A DNA stretch of 64,000 nt from Mycolicibacterium sp. CR10 (GCF_005222675.1 NZ_STGE01000021.1:186001-250000), one strand, 5' to 3'; shown: positions 26,601-36,084, counted from the first letter of the stretch. A program made the numbers and translations. The notes: generated by a model from the sequence alone, not told the origin.

Positions 26601-29600
26601 GGACGTGTCGGCGATTGCGAGACCGCGTTGGATCAGGCATTGACCGCGGCACGTCGCGCGCACGATCATCGGCGCGTGAACGCCGTGCTGGCCGGGGCGC
26701 CGTTGGCGGCGCTGTGGGGTCCCAACCCGGTGCCGCGTGCCGGCGGGCGGTGTCTCGATGTCGTGCGACTGCTGCGGATCACCACCGGATCCCCGGTCGT
26801 GGAGGCGACGTCGACACGCTGCCAGGGGGTGCTGGATGCGTTGCGGGGGCGCGCCGCGGCGGGCCGCCAGCTGATCGACTCCGCCAGGCGCACGCTCAAT
26901 GAGCTGGGGATGCGCCATGCGGTCCTCGAGGTCGAGCAGTTCGCGGGCATCGTCGAGTTGGTCGCAGACGATGCGACGGCTGCCGAGCAGTATCTCCGCA
27001 AGGCCTACAACGGCTTTCGTCGCATGGGCCTGGAGGCGGACACCGCCGAGACCGCAGCATTGTTGGCTCGTGCCTGCCTAGCACTGGACCGGGACGCCGA
27101 AGCCGGTGAATTATGCACTGAGAGTGAGCGGCTCGCGGGACACGCCTTCAAGGCCGCGATCGCCTGGCGGTCCGTTCGGGCACAGTTGTTGGCGCGCGCG
27201 GGTGACCATGACGAGGCCCGACGCGTAGCCGAAGAAGCGGTCGCCATTGCGGAGCGCACCGACGCGCTCGTCGATCACGGCGACGCGTGTCTGGCGCTGG
27301 CGACGTTGCTGGATGTAGCGGGAGACACTGCCGGGGCGCGCGCCGCAGCTGAGCGAGCAGCCGGTCTATACGAGCTCAAGGGCGCTACGGCGCTGGTGGA
27401 GAAGGCTCGCCGACTCTGTGTGGGAGCCGAAATTCCGCCAACCGCAGCACCGGCCGAGCGGGTGATCGCTGCCGCTGATAGTGAGTGCGTGCGTAGGATC
27501 CGCCGCCTGGACGCTGCCGTTGACCGCGAGGACTGGGCCGATTTCGCCGGCCTCTTCGCTACAAACGTCTCCGTCGAGAGTCGCCGCAAAGTGGTCGGCT
27601 TCGACCGACTCGTCTTCTCGTCCAGCGAATGTGTGCGTGAGATCAGACAGATCTGCGAGACCGACGCTGTTCGGCGTAGTCACGAAATTCTCGCCGTGCG
27701 GGGCGAGCGCGTGGCCCTCACTCGCATGGCGATCGGCACTGCCGATGAAAGTCCCGGGGCCGCGCGGGACGAGCTACTTGAGCTGTTCGGACTCGACACA
27801 ACGGATCGGCTGGCGCTTTTAGTGTCGTTTGATGTAGAGGACCTCGACGAGGCTCTCGCGGAAATGGAAGCACTGCACGTCCAGATTGATGAGGTGCGGA
27901 CCCGACCGCTGCTGGAGAACGGCGCGAGTCGCGTCGAGTCCCGCTGTTACGCGCTCTTCGCCGAAGGCCGCGTGGACGACATCAGTGCGCTGCTGTCCGA
28001 CGACCATCGCAACGAAGACCGTCGATTGGGATTGGGCCGCGAGAGCAATGACCGTGCCGCGGCGCTCGCCAACATCCGCGTGATCGCCGGATTGGGCGTC
28101 GACATCACGAACACACCCCTCGCCCTGCGCGGTGACCGGCTGTGCCTCAGCCACATCCGGTTCGACGAGAAGGAAACCCGAGGCCAAGGTTTCCAAGTGG
28201 AAACACTCGAACTCACCGAACTGGATCCCAGCGGTGTCATGCGTGCCAGGTTCGTCTTCGATGTGGATGATCTCGATGCCGCCCTTGCCGAACTCGACGC
28301 CCGCTACGTCGCAGGCGAAGCTGCCGAGTACGCCGCCGTGTGGTCGACAGTCGCGGGAGCACTGGCTGCGGTCAACCGGCACGAGCTCTTCCCGACGACG
28401 CCAGGATGGACGAACGTCGATCATCGCCGCGGTACAAGATTCGCCCCGGGCCACATGAGCCGATTCATCCAGGAAGCCTGGGGAGCGACACCCGATATCC
28501 GCATCTATATGGAGGCGGTGCACCGACTTACCGCATCGGGAGCGGTTGTCACCTTTGTCGCGCGTGGTACCACCATCGGGGGCTTCGCCGCCGAATGGCG
28601 AGACGTTGTGCTGACCTCGGTCGTCGGCGACAAAGTCAGTCGTAGTGAGATGTTCGACGAGGCCGATATCGTCGTCGCGCTCGCGAGATTCGATGAGCTT
28701 AGCCGGCCTGCGCCCCGGGGCGGAACCGCGGCAAGTCTTGTGTACGAGCGTCTTTGGAACAGTTTCTATGCAGGCGACTGGGATGCTGTGGCGGAAGTAT
28801 TCACCGACGACATTTCGAACGACGATCGTCGCCGGGTGGTGAACGCCGGAATCGAACGTGGCCGCGATATGCAGATGGCCAATTTGCGGCGCCTCGCCGA
28901 CATCGGGGCAACCGTGTCATCAACCGTCCTCGCCACGCGCGGGCAACACCTCCTCCTGAACCGCGTTCGCGCGTCGAACGGCGACCTGCGGCATGGCGAC
29001 TTCGAGAGCGAGATGTTCAACGTCATCGAAACGAATTCCGGCGAAAGGATCGTGGCGGGCGTGCTCTTCGACAGCGACGATCTCAGCGCCGCATTCGCCG
29101 AGCTCGACGCTCGATATTTCGCCGGCGAGGCGGCGCCGCACGCGCACACGTGGTCGGTCATCACCCAGGCGTACGCCAGGATGACGCGCGGCGAATTACC
29201 GAGAACGACAGCGAACTTGGTGAACGTCGACCATCGGCATGTCGCTCCGATGGCACCCGACGGCGGGATTGCCTATCTCCGCGCGTCGTGGGACCTCGCG
29301 CCGGAATTTCACCTCCACATCGAAGCCGTCCACCGGCTCAGCGACGTCGGAGCGGTCTTCACCCGTTCGTCGAATGGGACCTCGCGAGATGGCTTTGACG
29401 CCGAGTGGCGCGCGATTGATCTCATCACGGTGGACGGCGATCTCATCAGCCGTGGCGAGATCTTCGATGAATCAGACCTCGACGCTGCGCTCGTGAGATT
29501 CGACGAACTCAACCGGCCGGCTGTACTGCTGGAAAACGGGGCGAGCCGCGAATACCAGCGCTTCAACGCGCATTATACGACTGGCGACTGGGAGGCGTTG

Positions 29601-32600
29601 GCCAAGACGATGGCCGACGACTTCATCGCAGACGACCGTCGCCGTTTCGTGGGCGCGGGCGGTCAACTGGGCCGCGATGCTGCGGTCGACCACGCGCGAA
29701 TAACTGCCGATCTTGGTGTCAGGAATGCGACGTCGACCGTCGTTGCGACCCGCGGGGAGCGCCTTGCCCTTATGCGTGCCCGGTTTTGGGGTCGTGACGA
29801 CCAGCCCGATGCTTTCTCCACCGAGGTGCTCCACATGGTCGAGATCGACGCAGAGCAACAGATCACAGCCGTCGCCGCATTCGACCTCGATGACCTCGAA
29901 ACTGCCGTCGCCGAACTCGATGCTCGATATCTCGCCGGAGAGGCCGCCGCTCACGCCGAGACGTGGTCGGTCATCGTCGGTGCGTTCGCCGCGTTCAATC
30001 GCCGTGAGCTTCCCGCGACGACGCCGGACTGGATCAACATCGACCATCGACCCCTCGTGAGTTTCCCGGAGGGCGCTCTGTACGCGTCCATCGATGAAAT
30101 ATGGAATCTCACACCAGATGTCAGCATGTATGCCGAAGCCGTACACCGGCTGACCGACCGGGGCGCGGTCATGACCTACGCGGCGAGTGGGACCTCGGGC
30201 GAAGGTCTTGACGTGGCATGGCGCGAGGTGAGCATGTCGACGGTGACGGGCGACCTCGTCGACCGCTGCGAAGTCTTCGACGTGGCGGACCTCGATGCCG
30301 CGATGGCGCGGTTCGACGACCTCAGCCTCCCGCCGGCGCGGTTGGAGAACACGGCTAGCCGAACTTACGGGGTTTGGTTGGCGGCGTACGACGCTCAAGA
30401 CTGGGACGCGATGTCGGAAGTGATGGCGGAAGACGTCGTCAATGACGACCGCCGCCGGGTGGTGAACGGTGGCATCCAGCGTAGCCGCGCTGCCGTGGTC
30501 GCGAACATGCGGGCCATCGCCGACGTCGGGGTTAGGAACATCGAGCCGTCCGTTGTCGCGACCCGCGGGGATCGGCTGGCGCTCCTTCGCCTACGCGTGT
30601 CGGGAAACAAGCGGCCCGGTGCGTTCGGCTCAGACGTTCTCACCGTGGTCGAAGCCGACACCGACAACCGCTTTGCTTACGGCGTCGCTTTCGAAACGGA
30701 CGACCTCGACGCTGCCTTTGCAGAGCTTGACGGCCGATTCGGCGCCGGCGAGGCGGCAGCCCATGCGGCGGTATGGTCTGTCGTCCACCGGAATGTCGCC
30801 GGATTCAACAGACACTTGCTCCCGTCTTTCACACCAGACATGGTCAATGTCGACCACCGGAGAATGACGGCATTCGCCCCTGGTGACCAAGCCGCGTACG
30901 TCCACGCAACATGGGACCAAACACCGGATCTGACGATCTACATCGAGGCAATTCATCGACTCGATGACTGCGGTGCGGTGTTCACCTACGTCGCGAACGG
31001 GACCACGGGCCAGGCCTTCGAGGCGGAGTGGCGAGCAGTCTCGCTCTCGATCATCGAAGGCCATCTGATCAGCCGCAGCGAGCGGTTCGACGAGGGTGAT
31101 CTCGAAGCCGCGCTCGCGAGATTCGACGAGCTCAGTCAGCCAGCGCCACGGCTGCAGAACACGGCAAGCCAAGTAACTGAGCGGAGCCGCGCGTTGTTCG
31201 CGGGCCGCGATTGGGACGGCATGCATGAGAATCTGGCGCCGAGTTTCGTACTCGATGATCGTCGCCCAACCGTGAATGGCGGGATCAGCCGCGGTCGGGA
31301 CACCGTGATTCGTGATATGCGGACGGGCGTCGATGTCGGCTTCACAGACCTGAACGAGGACATCGTTGCGCTTCGCGGATCGCGTCTGGTTCTCACCCGT
31401 GCCCGCTACCCGGGCGGCGAGGCGAGGCACGAGACGTTCGTCACCGAAGTCCTCCACATCCTCGAGATCGATGCTGACCGGAAAATGATCGCAACCATAG
31501 TGTTCGATCCGGACGACGTCGATTCTGCGTTCGCTGAACTCGAATTACGTTACCTTGCAGGTGAAGCGGAGTTCTATTCGCGTACGTGGTCCCTCGTCGC
31601 GGATTCTTATGCCACAACCAACCGGCACGAAATACCAATGGCTGCAACCCATGTGGTTGACCATCGACGGCTCTCGGTGGTCGAGGGAGGCGATCTCATC
31701 GCATCCTTGCACGCTGCGTGGGACCTCACCCCGGACGGGTACGTCTACATCGAGGCTGTACACCGATTGGATAGTCGGGGAGCGGTCGTCACGCATGTGG
31801 CGCGCGGGACTGGGCAAGGGGGATTCGACGCCCGGTGGCGATCGGTCAACGTACTGACTGTCGGCACCGAAGCCGTCGAGCGCTGCGAATTGTTCGACGA
31901 GTCTGATCTCGACACCGCGATCGCGCGATTCGCCGAAATCAGCCGCCCCGAATCCCGTCTGGTCAATAAGGCGAGCCGAGTATTCGAGCGGTATAACGCT
32001 TTCTTTATAGCCCGTGATTGGGACGGAATGGCCGACATGGTCGTTGACGACGTCTACGTTGACGATCGTCGGCGAGTCGTCAGCGGCGGAATCCAACGTG
32101 GTCAAGCCGCTCAGGCAGCGAGTATGCGGGCTGCCGCCGACATGGGGGTGAAGAATGCCGAGTCTTGCGTCATCGCGACTCGCGGGGAACGCCTCGTATT
32201 GATGCGTGTCCGGGTCTCAGGCGATCAGCGCCGTGATGCGTTCGGTCTCGAAATGCTGACCGTCTTCGAAGTCAACGCAGAAGATCGGTGCGTGGCCGGC
32301 GTGCTGTTCGACATGGACGATTTCGCTGCAGCCTTCGCTGAGCTCGATTCCCGTTATCTCGCTGGGGAGGCCGCCAGATGCGCGACTATGTGGTCACGTC
32401 ATGTGCGGGCCTATGCCGCCGTGAACAGGCACGAAATGCCAGAGGGGTCCCGTGACTGGGCAAATGTTGATCACCGAAAATCGATAGCGTTCGCTACCGA
32501 TGACATGGCCGCATATGTGCAGGCAACGTTCAATGAAGTCCCTAACCTCCAAATCTATGTCGAGGCCGTCCATCGTCTGACCAAGCTCGGTGTCGTCGTT

Positions 32601-35198
32601 ACGCACGTGGTGAAAGGTTCCTCGCGGCGGGGTTTTGACGCCGAGTGGCGTGAGATAGTCGTGGCCACCTTAGGCGGCGACGACCAGACCCTTCACAGCG
32701 AGATGTTCGACGAGACAGACCTCGAGGTGGCACTCGCCCGTTTCAACGAACTCAGCGCGCCCACAACGCATTTACACAACACCGCAAGACGTGTAGCTGA
32801 GCGATTTCAGGCGGCTTTCGCATCACGCGACTGGAATGCCATGGCCGAGCTGCTGGCCGACGATCTGCACAACGAGGACCGCAGGCGAGTGGTGAACGCC
32901 GGAATCCGTCGCGGTCGAGACTCGATGATCGAAGACATGCGGGCCGCTGCCGACATCGGTGCCCGCCGTTTCGAGTTGATCGATATCGCAACCCGTGGGG
33001 AACGCCTCGTCCTCGTTCGTGCACAAACGCGTTACAGCGAAACGCCCGGCGCCTTCCACGTCGACAACCTTGTCATCGGAGACCTCGACGCCGACGGACG
33101 GACGGCCGCCCAGGTCATCTTCGACCCAGAGGACATGGACGCTGCCTTCGCCGAGCTCGATGCCCGGTACATATCCGGTGAAGCAGCGGCCCATGCTCAC
33201 ATCTGGTCACTCGTCACCCAGACCTACGCCGCGTTCAACCGACACGAGCTTTCGAACACGACACCAGACTGGGTGAATATCGACCACCGGCGAGCGGTCG
33301 GATCCGCTCCGGGCGATATGAATACCTACGTCAGCGCCTTCTGGTCGCTGGTACCGGACATCAGCACCCGCATCGAGGCCGTGCACCGCCTGAGCAACCT
33401 CGGAGCGGTGTTCACCCACACCGAAAGTGGTACCTCGCAAGAGGGTTTCGACGCCGAGTGGCGCGAGGTCGCCCTGCTCACCTTCGTTGGTGACGCGATC
33501 AACCACTGCGAACTCTTCGACGAGACCGACCTCGACGCCGCAATTGCTAGGTTCGACGCGCTCAATGCGCCAGCGCCGCAACTGGAAAACACGGCGACCC
33601 ACGTGAACATGGTCATCGCCGATGCGTTCAATCGCCGCGACCTCGCGGGCTATCTCGGCGCCTGCGCTGCGGACGCCCGATACGACGATCGGCGGAAAGG
33701 CCTTCGCAGCGAGGGCCCGATAAGCGCGGAGTTCGGACACGCGCTGTTGTTCGATGCGGCGGAGAGTTGGCGGCTGGAAGTCGAGCCCGTCGCCCTCCGG
33801 GGCCAGCACTTGGCACTCAATCGCTTTGTTTTCCGCGACGCCGACGAGGCTGATCGTCCGATAGCAGTCGACGCGTTGGTTGCGCTGGAAGTCAATGCCG
33901 ATCAGCTGGTGACGTGTTGCCTGATGTTCGACCCTGGCGACCTCGGTGCCGCACTGGAAGAGCTCGATGCCCGCTACCTTGCCGGCGAGGCGGCGCCGTA
34001 TGAAAAAGCATGGGCGGTCTTCGTCCAGAACCTGCGCGTGGTCAACCGGCACGAACTCCCGGCGTGGACGCGGGATGTGGTGTTCATCGACCACCGCATT
34101 GGGACACCGGTTGCGCCCGTTGATATGCCGGGACTTCTCCGCGCAACCTGGGACCAAACGCCGAACGCCAGGATCTTCGTCGAGGCGGTATATCGGCTCG
34201 GCGAGCGCGGGGCAGTATTTGCCCACGGAGCCGTCGGCTCTTCACAAGAGAGCTTCGAAGGCGGCGAGTGGCGGGGAATCACTGTTTCGACAGTCGACGG
34301 CGACGCGATCAACCGCTGCGAGATCTTCGACGAAGCCGACCTGGACGTCGCGCTGGCGCGCTTCGACGAACTCGATCGACGGAAACCGCGCCTGGAGAAC
34401 GCGGCGAGCCGAGCGGGCGAGCGACTGGCCGCGGCATTCGCGGCCTGCGATTGGAACGCCCTGGAACGCATGCTAAATCGAGACTTCGTCAACGACGATC
34501 GCCGACGGGTCGTCAATGCCGGAGTCCGGCACGGCCGCGATGCTGAGCTCGACGACCTCCGCACGGTCGTCGACGTCGGGTTCGAAATGGTGTCCTGGTC
34601 CGTGGCGGCGACGCGCGGAGATAATCTCGCTCTCACATGCGCTCGGTATGCGCGTCTAGACGAGCACCCCGAAGCTTTTTACGACGACGTCGTACATATC
34701 GTGGAGCTCAATGCCGATACGTCGATCGCGGCGATCGTCATCTTCGACGCAGACAACCCCGACGCCGCCATGGCCGAACTCGATGCGCGATACCTCGCGG
34801 GCGAAGCCGCCGCCCATGCGGACACCTGGGCGGCCATCGTCGACGCCAGCGCAGCGTTCAACCGGCAGGTGCTCCCGCCGACGACACCGGACTGGGAGAG
34901 CGTCGATCACAGGTCGGTGATCGGCTTCGCGCCTGGAGAAATGATGGCGTATATGGAGGCCACGTGGGACGTCGCGCCACACGTCAAGAATCGCATCGTG
35001 ACCGTTCACCGGCTGAGCGACCTCGGAGCGATGTTCACGCAAGCGTCCTACGCGACCTCGAATCAGGGGTTCGATGCCGAGTGGCACGAGATCGCTCTCC
35101 TCATGATGGAGGGCGCCTCGATCGACCGCTGCGAGGTATTCGACGAAAACGACCTCGACACCGCCCTCGCCCGCTTCACTGAGCTCGATACAGGCTAG
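23643..35198 (+). CDS. giant SARP/BTAD-adenylyl cyclase-AAA ATPase regulator with 19 tandem NTF2-like half-units
   Basis: A 3851-residue protein in one unbroken frame. Domains in order: OmpR-type winged helix (about 8-95) and BTAD (100-247), the SARP/AfsR DNA-binding module; class III nucleotidyl cyclase (259-430) with both metal Asp regions (LTDIEGST, KTRGEGDATF) and the transition-state motif GRAVNRAARL, so probably active; AAA ATPase with Walker A GEPGVGKT (487-494) and Walker B VLVLDD (about 599-604); TPR-like helices (800-1275); then repeats from 1280 to the end. Start: GTG at 23643, or GTG at 23661 since BTAD proteins often begin near VELGVLGP. It lies between cyp142 and echA19, has no visible KstR box, and is flanked by palindromic repeats C and D. 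Ligand and target genes are unknown. Confidence 0.9.
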   Translation: MSTLYSVELGVLGPLHVRRFGLPVAIPGAKPRSILTFLGLNGGAVVPGETLVELLWGTDPPRTAAKALQTHISALRRALGDGFVLTQGTGWTLNEAEIDALRYTEATGQGREAMAAGDASQAAARFDEALRLWRGAPELPDGRRGETARTRWVEGHAALVEDRADALLATGRSAELIGELEAAISDAPLRERRWGQLMLALYRAGRQGEALAAYQRARALLADELGVDPGPDLRRLESKIVVQDLALELPASQYISSVMRAVTFLLTDIEGSTAAWEADADAMAAALARHDEIVEQVVTFRGGRLIKTRGEGDATFSVFDRPSGAAAAAVELQEAIRRETWALAEPMRIRIALHTGEVEFRDGDYFGRAVNRAARLRSLATGGQTLCSGATAELVIDSLADDVVLADLGMRELKNLARPEHVFELRLDTTDDRAVTAAEASTMARPDLPAALSGGGLFVGRGGELAQLLEAWGATLSAGTRAVLIAGEPGVGKTRLAGEWSRKAYSQDAVVLYGRCDEDLGAPYQPFAEALRTLVPCLGSERLRGLRGVESLLPLVPALTEVLPDLAAAPRAAPDAERYALFDAVVALLGVASASAPIVLVLDDLHWAAKPTLLLLRHLLRFGEQARVQIVGTYRSTDLDRAHPLAAMLADLHRDGSATRLSLGGLDKDDVTAYVAEAGYDDDELARALASVTGGNPFFLIEALRHVDESDGHWDPNSLPQGVREAVSRRLSRLPAETNKALAAAAVVGSRFGIELVERVVERDLVDAFDEAGKAGIVIEEPGGRYRFNHALVRQSLLAELPSVRRMRLHHKIAVALESESGAGDELVGELAYHYFECAWAGNAGRAVEYCRRAADQAMARLGYEGAADLYDKALHALEELDDEPPDRADQQAELLVARCEALLAAGDVVSAAGAVAQLLSAAKDSVRLAAWGTCFDGQLSMLTDPERLDEIEAAVGAAAGSLAELGDAAGEAKAHTVRASCLARLGRVGDCETALDQALTAARRAHDHRRVNAVLAGAPLAALWGPNPVPRAGGRCLDVVRLLRITTGSPVVEATSTRCQGVLDALRGRAAAGRQLIDSARRTLNELGMRHAVLEVEQFAGIVELVADDATAAEQYLRKAYNGFRRMGLEADTAETAALLARACLALDRDAEAGELCTESERLAGHAFKAAIAWRSVRAQLLARAGDHDEARRVAEEAVAIAERTDALVDHGDACLALATLLDVAGDTAGARAAAERAAGLYELKGATALVEKARRLCVGAEIPPTAAPAERVIAAADSECVRRIRRLDAAVDREDWADFAGLFATNVSVESRRKVVGFDRLVFSSSECVREIRQICETDAVRRSHEILAVRGERVALTRMAIGTADESPGAARDELLELFGLDTTDRLALLVSFDVEDLDEALAEMEALHVQIDEVRTRPLLENGASRVESRCYALFAEGRVDDISALLSDDHRNEDRRLGLGRESNDRAAALANIRVIAGLGVDITNTPLALRGDRLCLSHIRFDEKETRGQGFQVETLELTELDPSGVMRARFVFDVDDLDAALAELDARYVAGEAAEYAAVWSTVAGALAAVNRHELFPTTPGWTNVDHRRGTRFAPGHMSRFIQEAWGATPDIRIYMEAVHRLTASGAVVTFVARGTTIGGFAAEWRDVVLTSVVGDKVSRSEMFDEADIVVALARFDELSRPAPRGGTAASLVYERLWNSFYAGDWDAVAEVFTDDISNDDRRRVVNAGIERGRDMQMANLRRLADIGATVSSTVLATRGQHLLLNRVRASNGDLRHGDFESEMFNVIETNSGERIVAGVLFDSDDLSAAFAELDARYFAGEAAPHAHTWSVITQAYARMTRGELPRTTANLVNVDHRHVAPMAPDGGIAYLRASWDLAPEFHLHIEAVHRLSDVGAVFTRSSNGTSRDGFDAEWRAIDLITVDGDLISRGEIFDESDLDAALVRFDELNRPAVLLENGASREYQRFNAHYTTGDWEALAKTMADDFIADDRRRFVGAGGQLGRDAAVDHARITADLGVRNATSTVVATRGERLALMRARFWGRDDQPDAFSTEVLHMVEIDAEQQITAVAAFDLDDLETAVAELDARYLAGEAAAHAETWSVIVGAFAAFNRRELPATTPDWINIDHRPLVSFPEGALYASIDEIWNLTPDVSMYAEAVHRLTDRGAVMTYAASGTSGEGLDVAWREVSMSTVTGDLVDRCEVFDVADLDAAMARFDDLSLPPARLENTASRTYGVWLAAYDAQDWDAMSEVMAEDVVNDDRRRVVNGGIQRSRAAVVANMRAIADVGVRNIEPSVVATRGDRLALLRLRVSGNKRPGAFGSDVLTVVEADTDNRFAYGVAFETDDLDAAFAELDGRFGAGEAAAHAAVWSVVHRNVAGFNRHLLPSFTPDMVNVDHRRMTAFAPGDQAAYVHATWDQTPDLTIYIEAIHRLDDCGAVFTYVANGTTGQAFEAEWRAVSLSIIEGHLISRSERFDEGDLEAALARFDELSQPAPRLQNTASQVTERSRALFAGRDWDGMHENLAPSFVLDDRRPTVNGGISRGRDTVIRDMRTGVDVGFTDLNEDIVALRGSRLVLTRARYPGGEARHETFVTEVLHILEIDADRKMIATIVFDPDDVDSAFAELELRYLAGEAEFYSRTWSLVADSYATTNRHEIPMAATHVVDHRRLSVVEGGDLIASLHAAWDLTPDGYVYIEAVHRLDSRGAVVTHVARGTGQGGFDARWRSVNVLTVGTEAVERCELFDESDLDTAIARFAEISRPESRLVNKASRVFERYNAFFIARDWDGMADMVVDDVYVDDRRRVVSGGIQRGQAAQAASMRAAADMGVKNAESCVIATRGERLVLMRVRVSGDQRRDAFGLEMLTVFEVNAEDRCVAGVLFDMDDFAAAFAELDSRYLAGEAARCATMWSRHVRAYAAVNRHEMPEGSRDWANVDHRKSIAFATDDMAAYVQATFNEVPNLQIYVEAVHRLTKLGVVVTHVVKGSSRRGFDAEWREIVVATLGGDDQTLHSEMFDETDLEVALARFNELSAPTTHLHNTARRVAERFQAAFASRDWNAMAELLADDLHNEDRRRVVNAGIRRGRDSMIEDMRAAADIGARRFELIDIATRGERLVLVRAQTRYSETPGAFHVDNLVIGDLDADGRTAAQVIFDPEDMDAAFAELDARYISGEAAAHAHIWSLVTQTYAAFNRHELSNTTPDWVNIDHRRAVGSAPGDMNTYVSAFWSLVPDISTRIEAVHRLSNLGAVFTHTESGTSQEGFDAEWREVALLTFVGDAINHCELFDETDLDAAIARFDALNAPAPQLENTATHVNMVIADAFNRRDLAGYLGACAADARYDDRRKGLRSEGPISAEFGHALLFDAAESWRLEVEPVALRGQHLALNRFVFRDADEADRPIAVDALVALEVNADQLVTCCLMFDPGDLGAALEELDARYLAGEAAPYEKAWAVFVQNLRVVNRHELPAWTRDVVFIDHRIGTPVAPVDMPGLLRATWDQTPNARIFVEAVYRLGERGAVFAHGAVGSSQESFEGGEWRGITVSTVDGDAINRCEIFDEADLDVALARFDELDRRKPRLENAASRAGERLAAAFAACDWNALERMLNRDFVNDDRRRVVNAGVRHGRDAELDDLRTVVDVGFEMVSWSVAATRGDNLALTCARYARLDEHPEAFYDDVVHIVELNADTSIAAIVIFDADNPDAAMAELDARYLAGEAAAHADTWAAIVDASAAFNRQVLPPTTPDWESVDHRSVIGFAPGEMMAYMEATWDVAPHVKNRIVTVHRLSDLGAMFTQASYATSNQGFDAEWHEIALLMMEGASIDRCEVFDENDLDTALARFTELDTG
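27480..35195 (+). repeat. nine about-810-bp coding repeats plus one half-unit (NTF2/SnoaL-like)
   Basis: Full units begin near 27910, 28717, 29527, 30338, 31147, 31955, 32767, 33580 and 34387, a period of 807-813 bp (about 270 residues), after a lone half-unit from 27480. Each has half A (RDWDAM, DDRRRVVNxGIxRGRD, ATRGERL, FDxDDLDAAFAELDARY) and half B (NRHELPxTTPDW, VDHRR, EAVHRLxxxGAVFT, FDExDLDAALARFDEL). Both halves share helix and DxHR/DDRR spacing, so they look like duplicated NTF2/ketosteroid-isomerase-fold domains. Units differ clearly from each other; unit eight is the most divergent. Confidence 0.85.
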
Positions 35199-35211
35199 GT
35201 GTCGTGCCCCA

Positions 35212-35272
35212 GCCGAAATGGCATTCCAGCAGGGCCTCTCTCGCACTTTCTCTGCCGGAATGCCATTTCGGC
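35212..35272. repeat. palindromic repeat, copy D (downstream of the giant gene)
   Basis: An inverted repeat of 21-bp arms, with GCCGAAATGGCATTCCAGC on the left and an otherwise matching right arm ending CCATTTCGGC (20 of 21 pair). The loop contains CTCGCACTTTC. It fills the gap between the convergent giant gene and echA19 and could end transcription from both. Confidence 0.87.
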
Positions 35273-35283
35273 GGCGGGGGGCG

Positions 35284-36084
35284 CTACTTCATCTGGAAGT
35301 TGGGGGCGCGCTTTTCTTTGAACGCCCGCGGGCCCTCTTTGGCGTCCTCGGAGAGGAACACCGGGATGCCGTTGGCGGTGTCGGGCTTGAACGCATCGAG
35401 CTCGTGCATGCCCTCGGCCTCGCGGATGGTCTTGAGGATGGCCTGCACGGCCAGCGGGCCGTTGTTGTTGATCACCTCGGCGATCTCGAGCGCCTTCTCC
35501 AGCGCAGTGCCGTCGGGCACCACATAGCCGATCAATCCGTACTGCAACGCCTCGGCGGCGGTGATGTGGCGGCCGGTCAGCAGCAGGTCGCACGCGATGG
35601 TGTACGGGATCTGGCGGGGGAGACGGACCGCGGAGCCGCCCATCGGATAAAGGCTCCACTTGGCCTCGGAGATCCCGAACTTCGCGCTCTCGCCGGCGAC
35701 CCGGATGTCGGTGCCCTGCAGGATCTCGGTGCCGCCCGCGATCGCGGGACCCTCGACCGCAGCAATCAGCGGCTTGGTCAGTCGACGCCCCTTCAGCAGG
35801 CCCTCGATCTTGGTCGGGTCGAACGCGCCGCTCTTGAACGAGTCCCCTGGCGGCGCCTTGGTTGCGGTCTTGAGGTCCATGCCCGAGCAGAAGTACCCGC
35901 CGGCCCCGGTCAGGATGCACGTGCGGATCTCGGGATCGTCGTCGACGCGGTTCCACGCATCGACCATTATCGAGAGCATCTCAGTGGAAAGTGCGTTACG
36001 TGCCTCGGGCCGGTTCAGCGTCAGGATCAACGTGTGTCCGCGCTGCTCAATGAGGGCGTCGGGGCCCTTCTGGGGTTCCGCCAC
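35284..36084 (-). CDS. echA19: enoyl-CoA hydratase EchA19
   Basis: A 266-residue crotonase-fold enzyme, a match to Mtb Rv3516 (EchA19), which hydrates the enoyl-CoA of the sterol side chain. It has the oxyanion-hole segments [12 protein letters not shown] (about 62-73) and [13 protein letters not shown] (about 109-121), and an acidic pair region [14 protein letters not shown]. The C-terminal trimerisation helix ends KEKRAPNFQ. It is divergent from fadD19 across a KstR box 45 bp upstream of its ATG, and converges on the giant gene. Confidence 0.93.
   Translation of the reverse strand: MAEPQKGPDALIEQRGHTLILTLNRPEARNALSTEMLSIMVDAWNRVDDDPEIRTCILTGAGGYFCSGMDLKTATKAPPGDSFKSGAFDPTKIEGLLKGRRLTKPLIAAVEGPAIAGGTEILQGTDIRVAGESAKFGISEAKWSLYPMGGSAVRLPRQIPYTIACDLLLTGRHITAAEALQYGLIGYVVPDGTALEKALEIAEVINNNGPLAVQAILKTIREAEGMHELDAFKPDTANGIPVFLSEDAKEGPRAFKEKRAPNFQMK

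Noticed and set aside
27480..35195. Assembly duplication as the cause of the repeats in the giant gene.
   Set aside because: Units differ at many positions, and both reading frame and period are kept, so they are true diverged repeats rather than copied reads.
14151..35272. CRISPR array as an explanation of the repeated palindromes.
   Set aside because: Copies are thousands of bases apart, differ in orientation, have no regular spacers and no cas genes are present.
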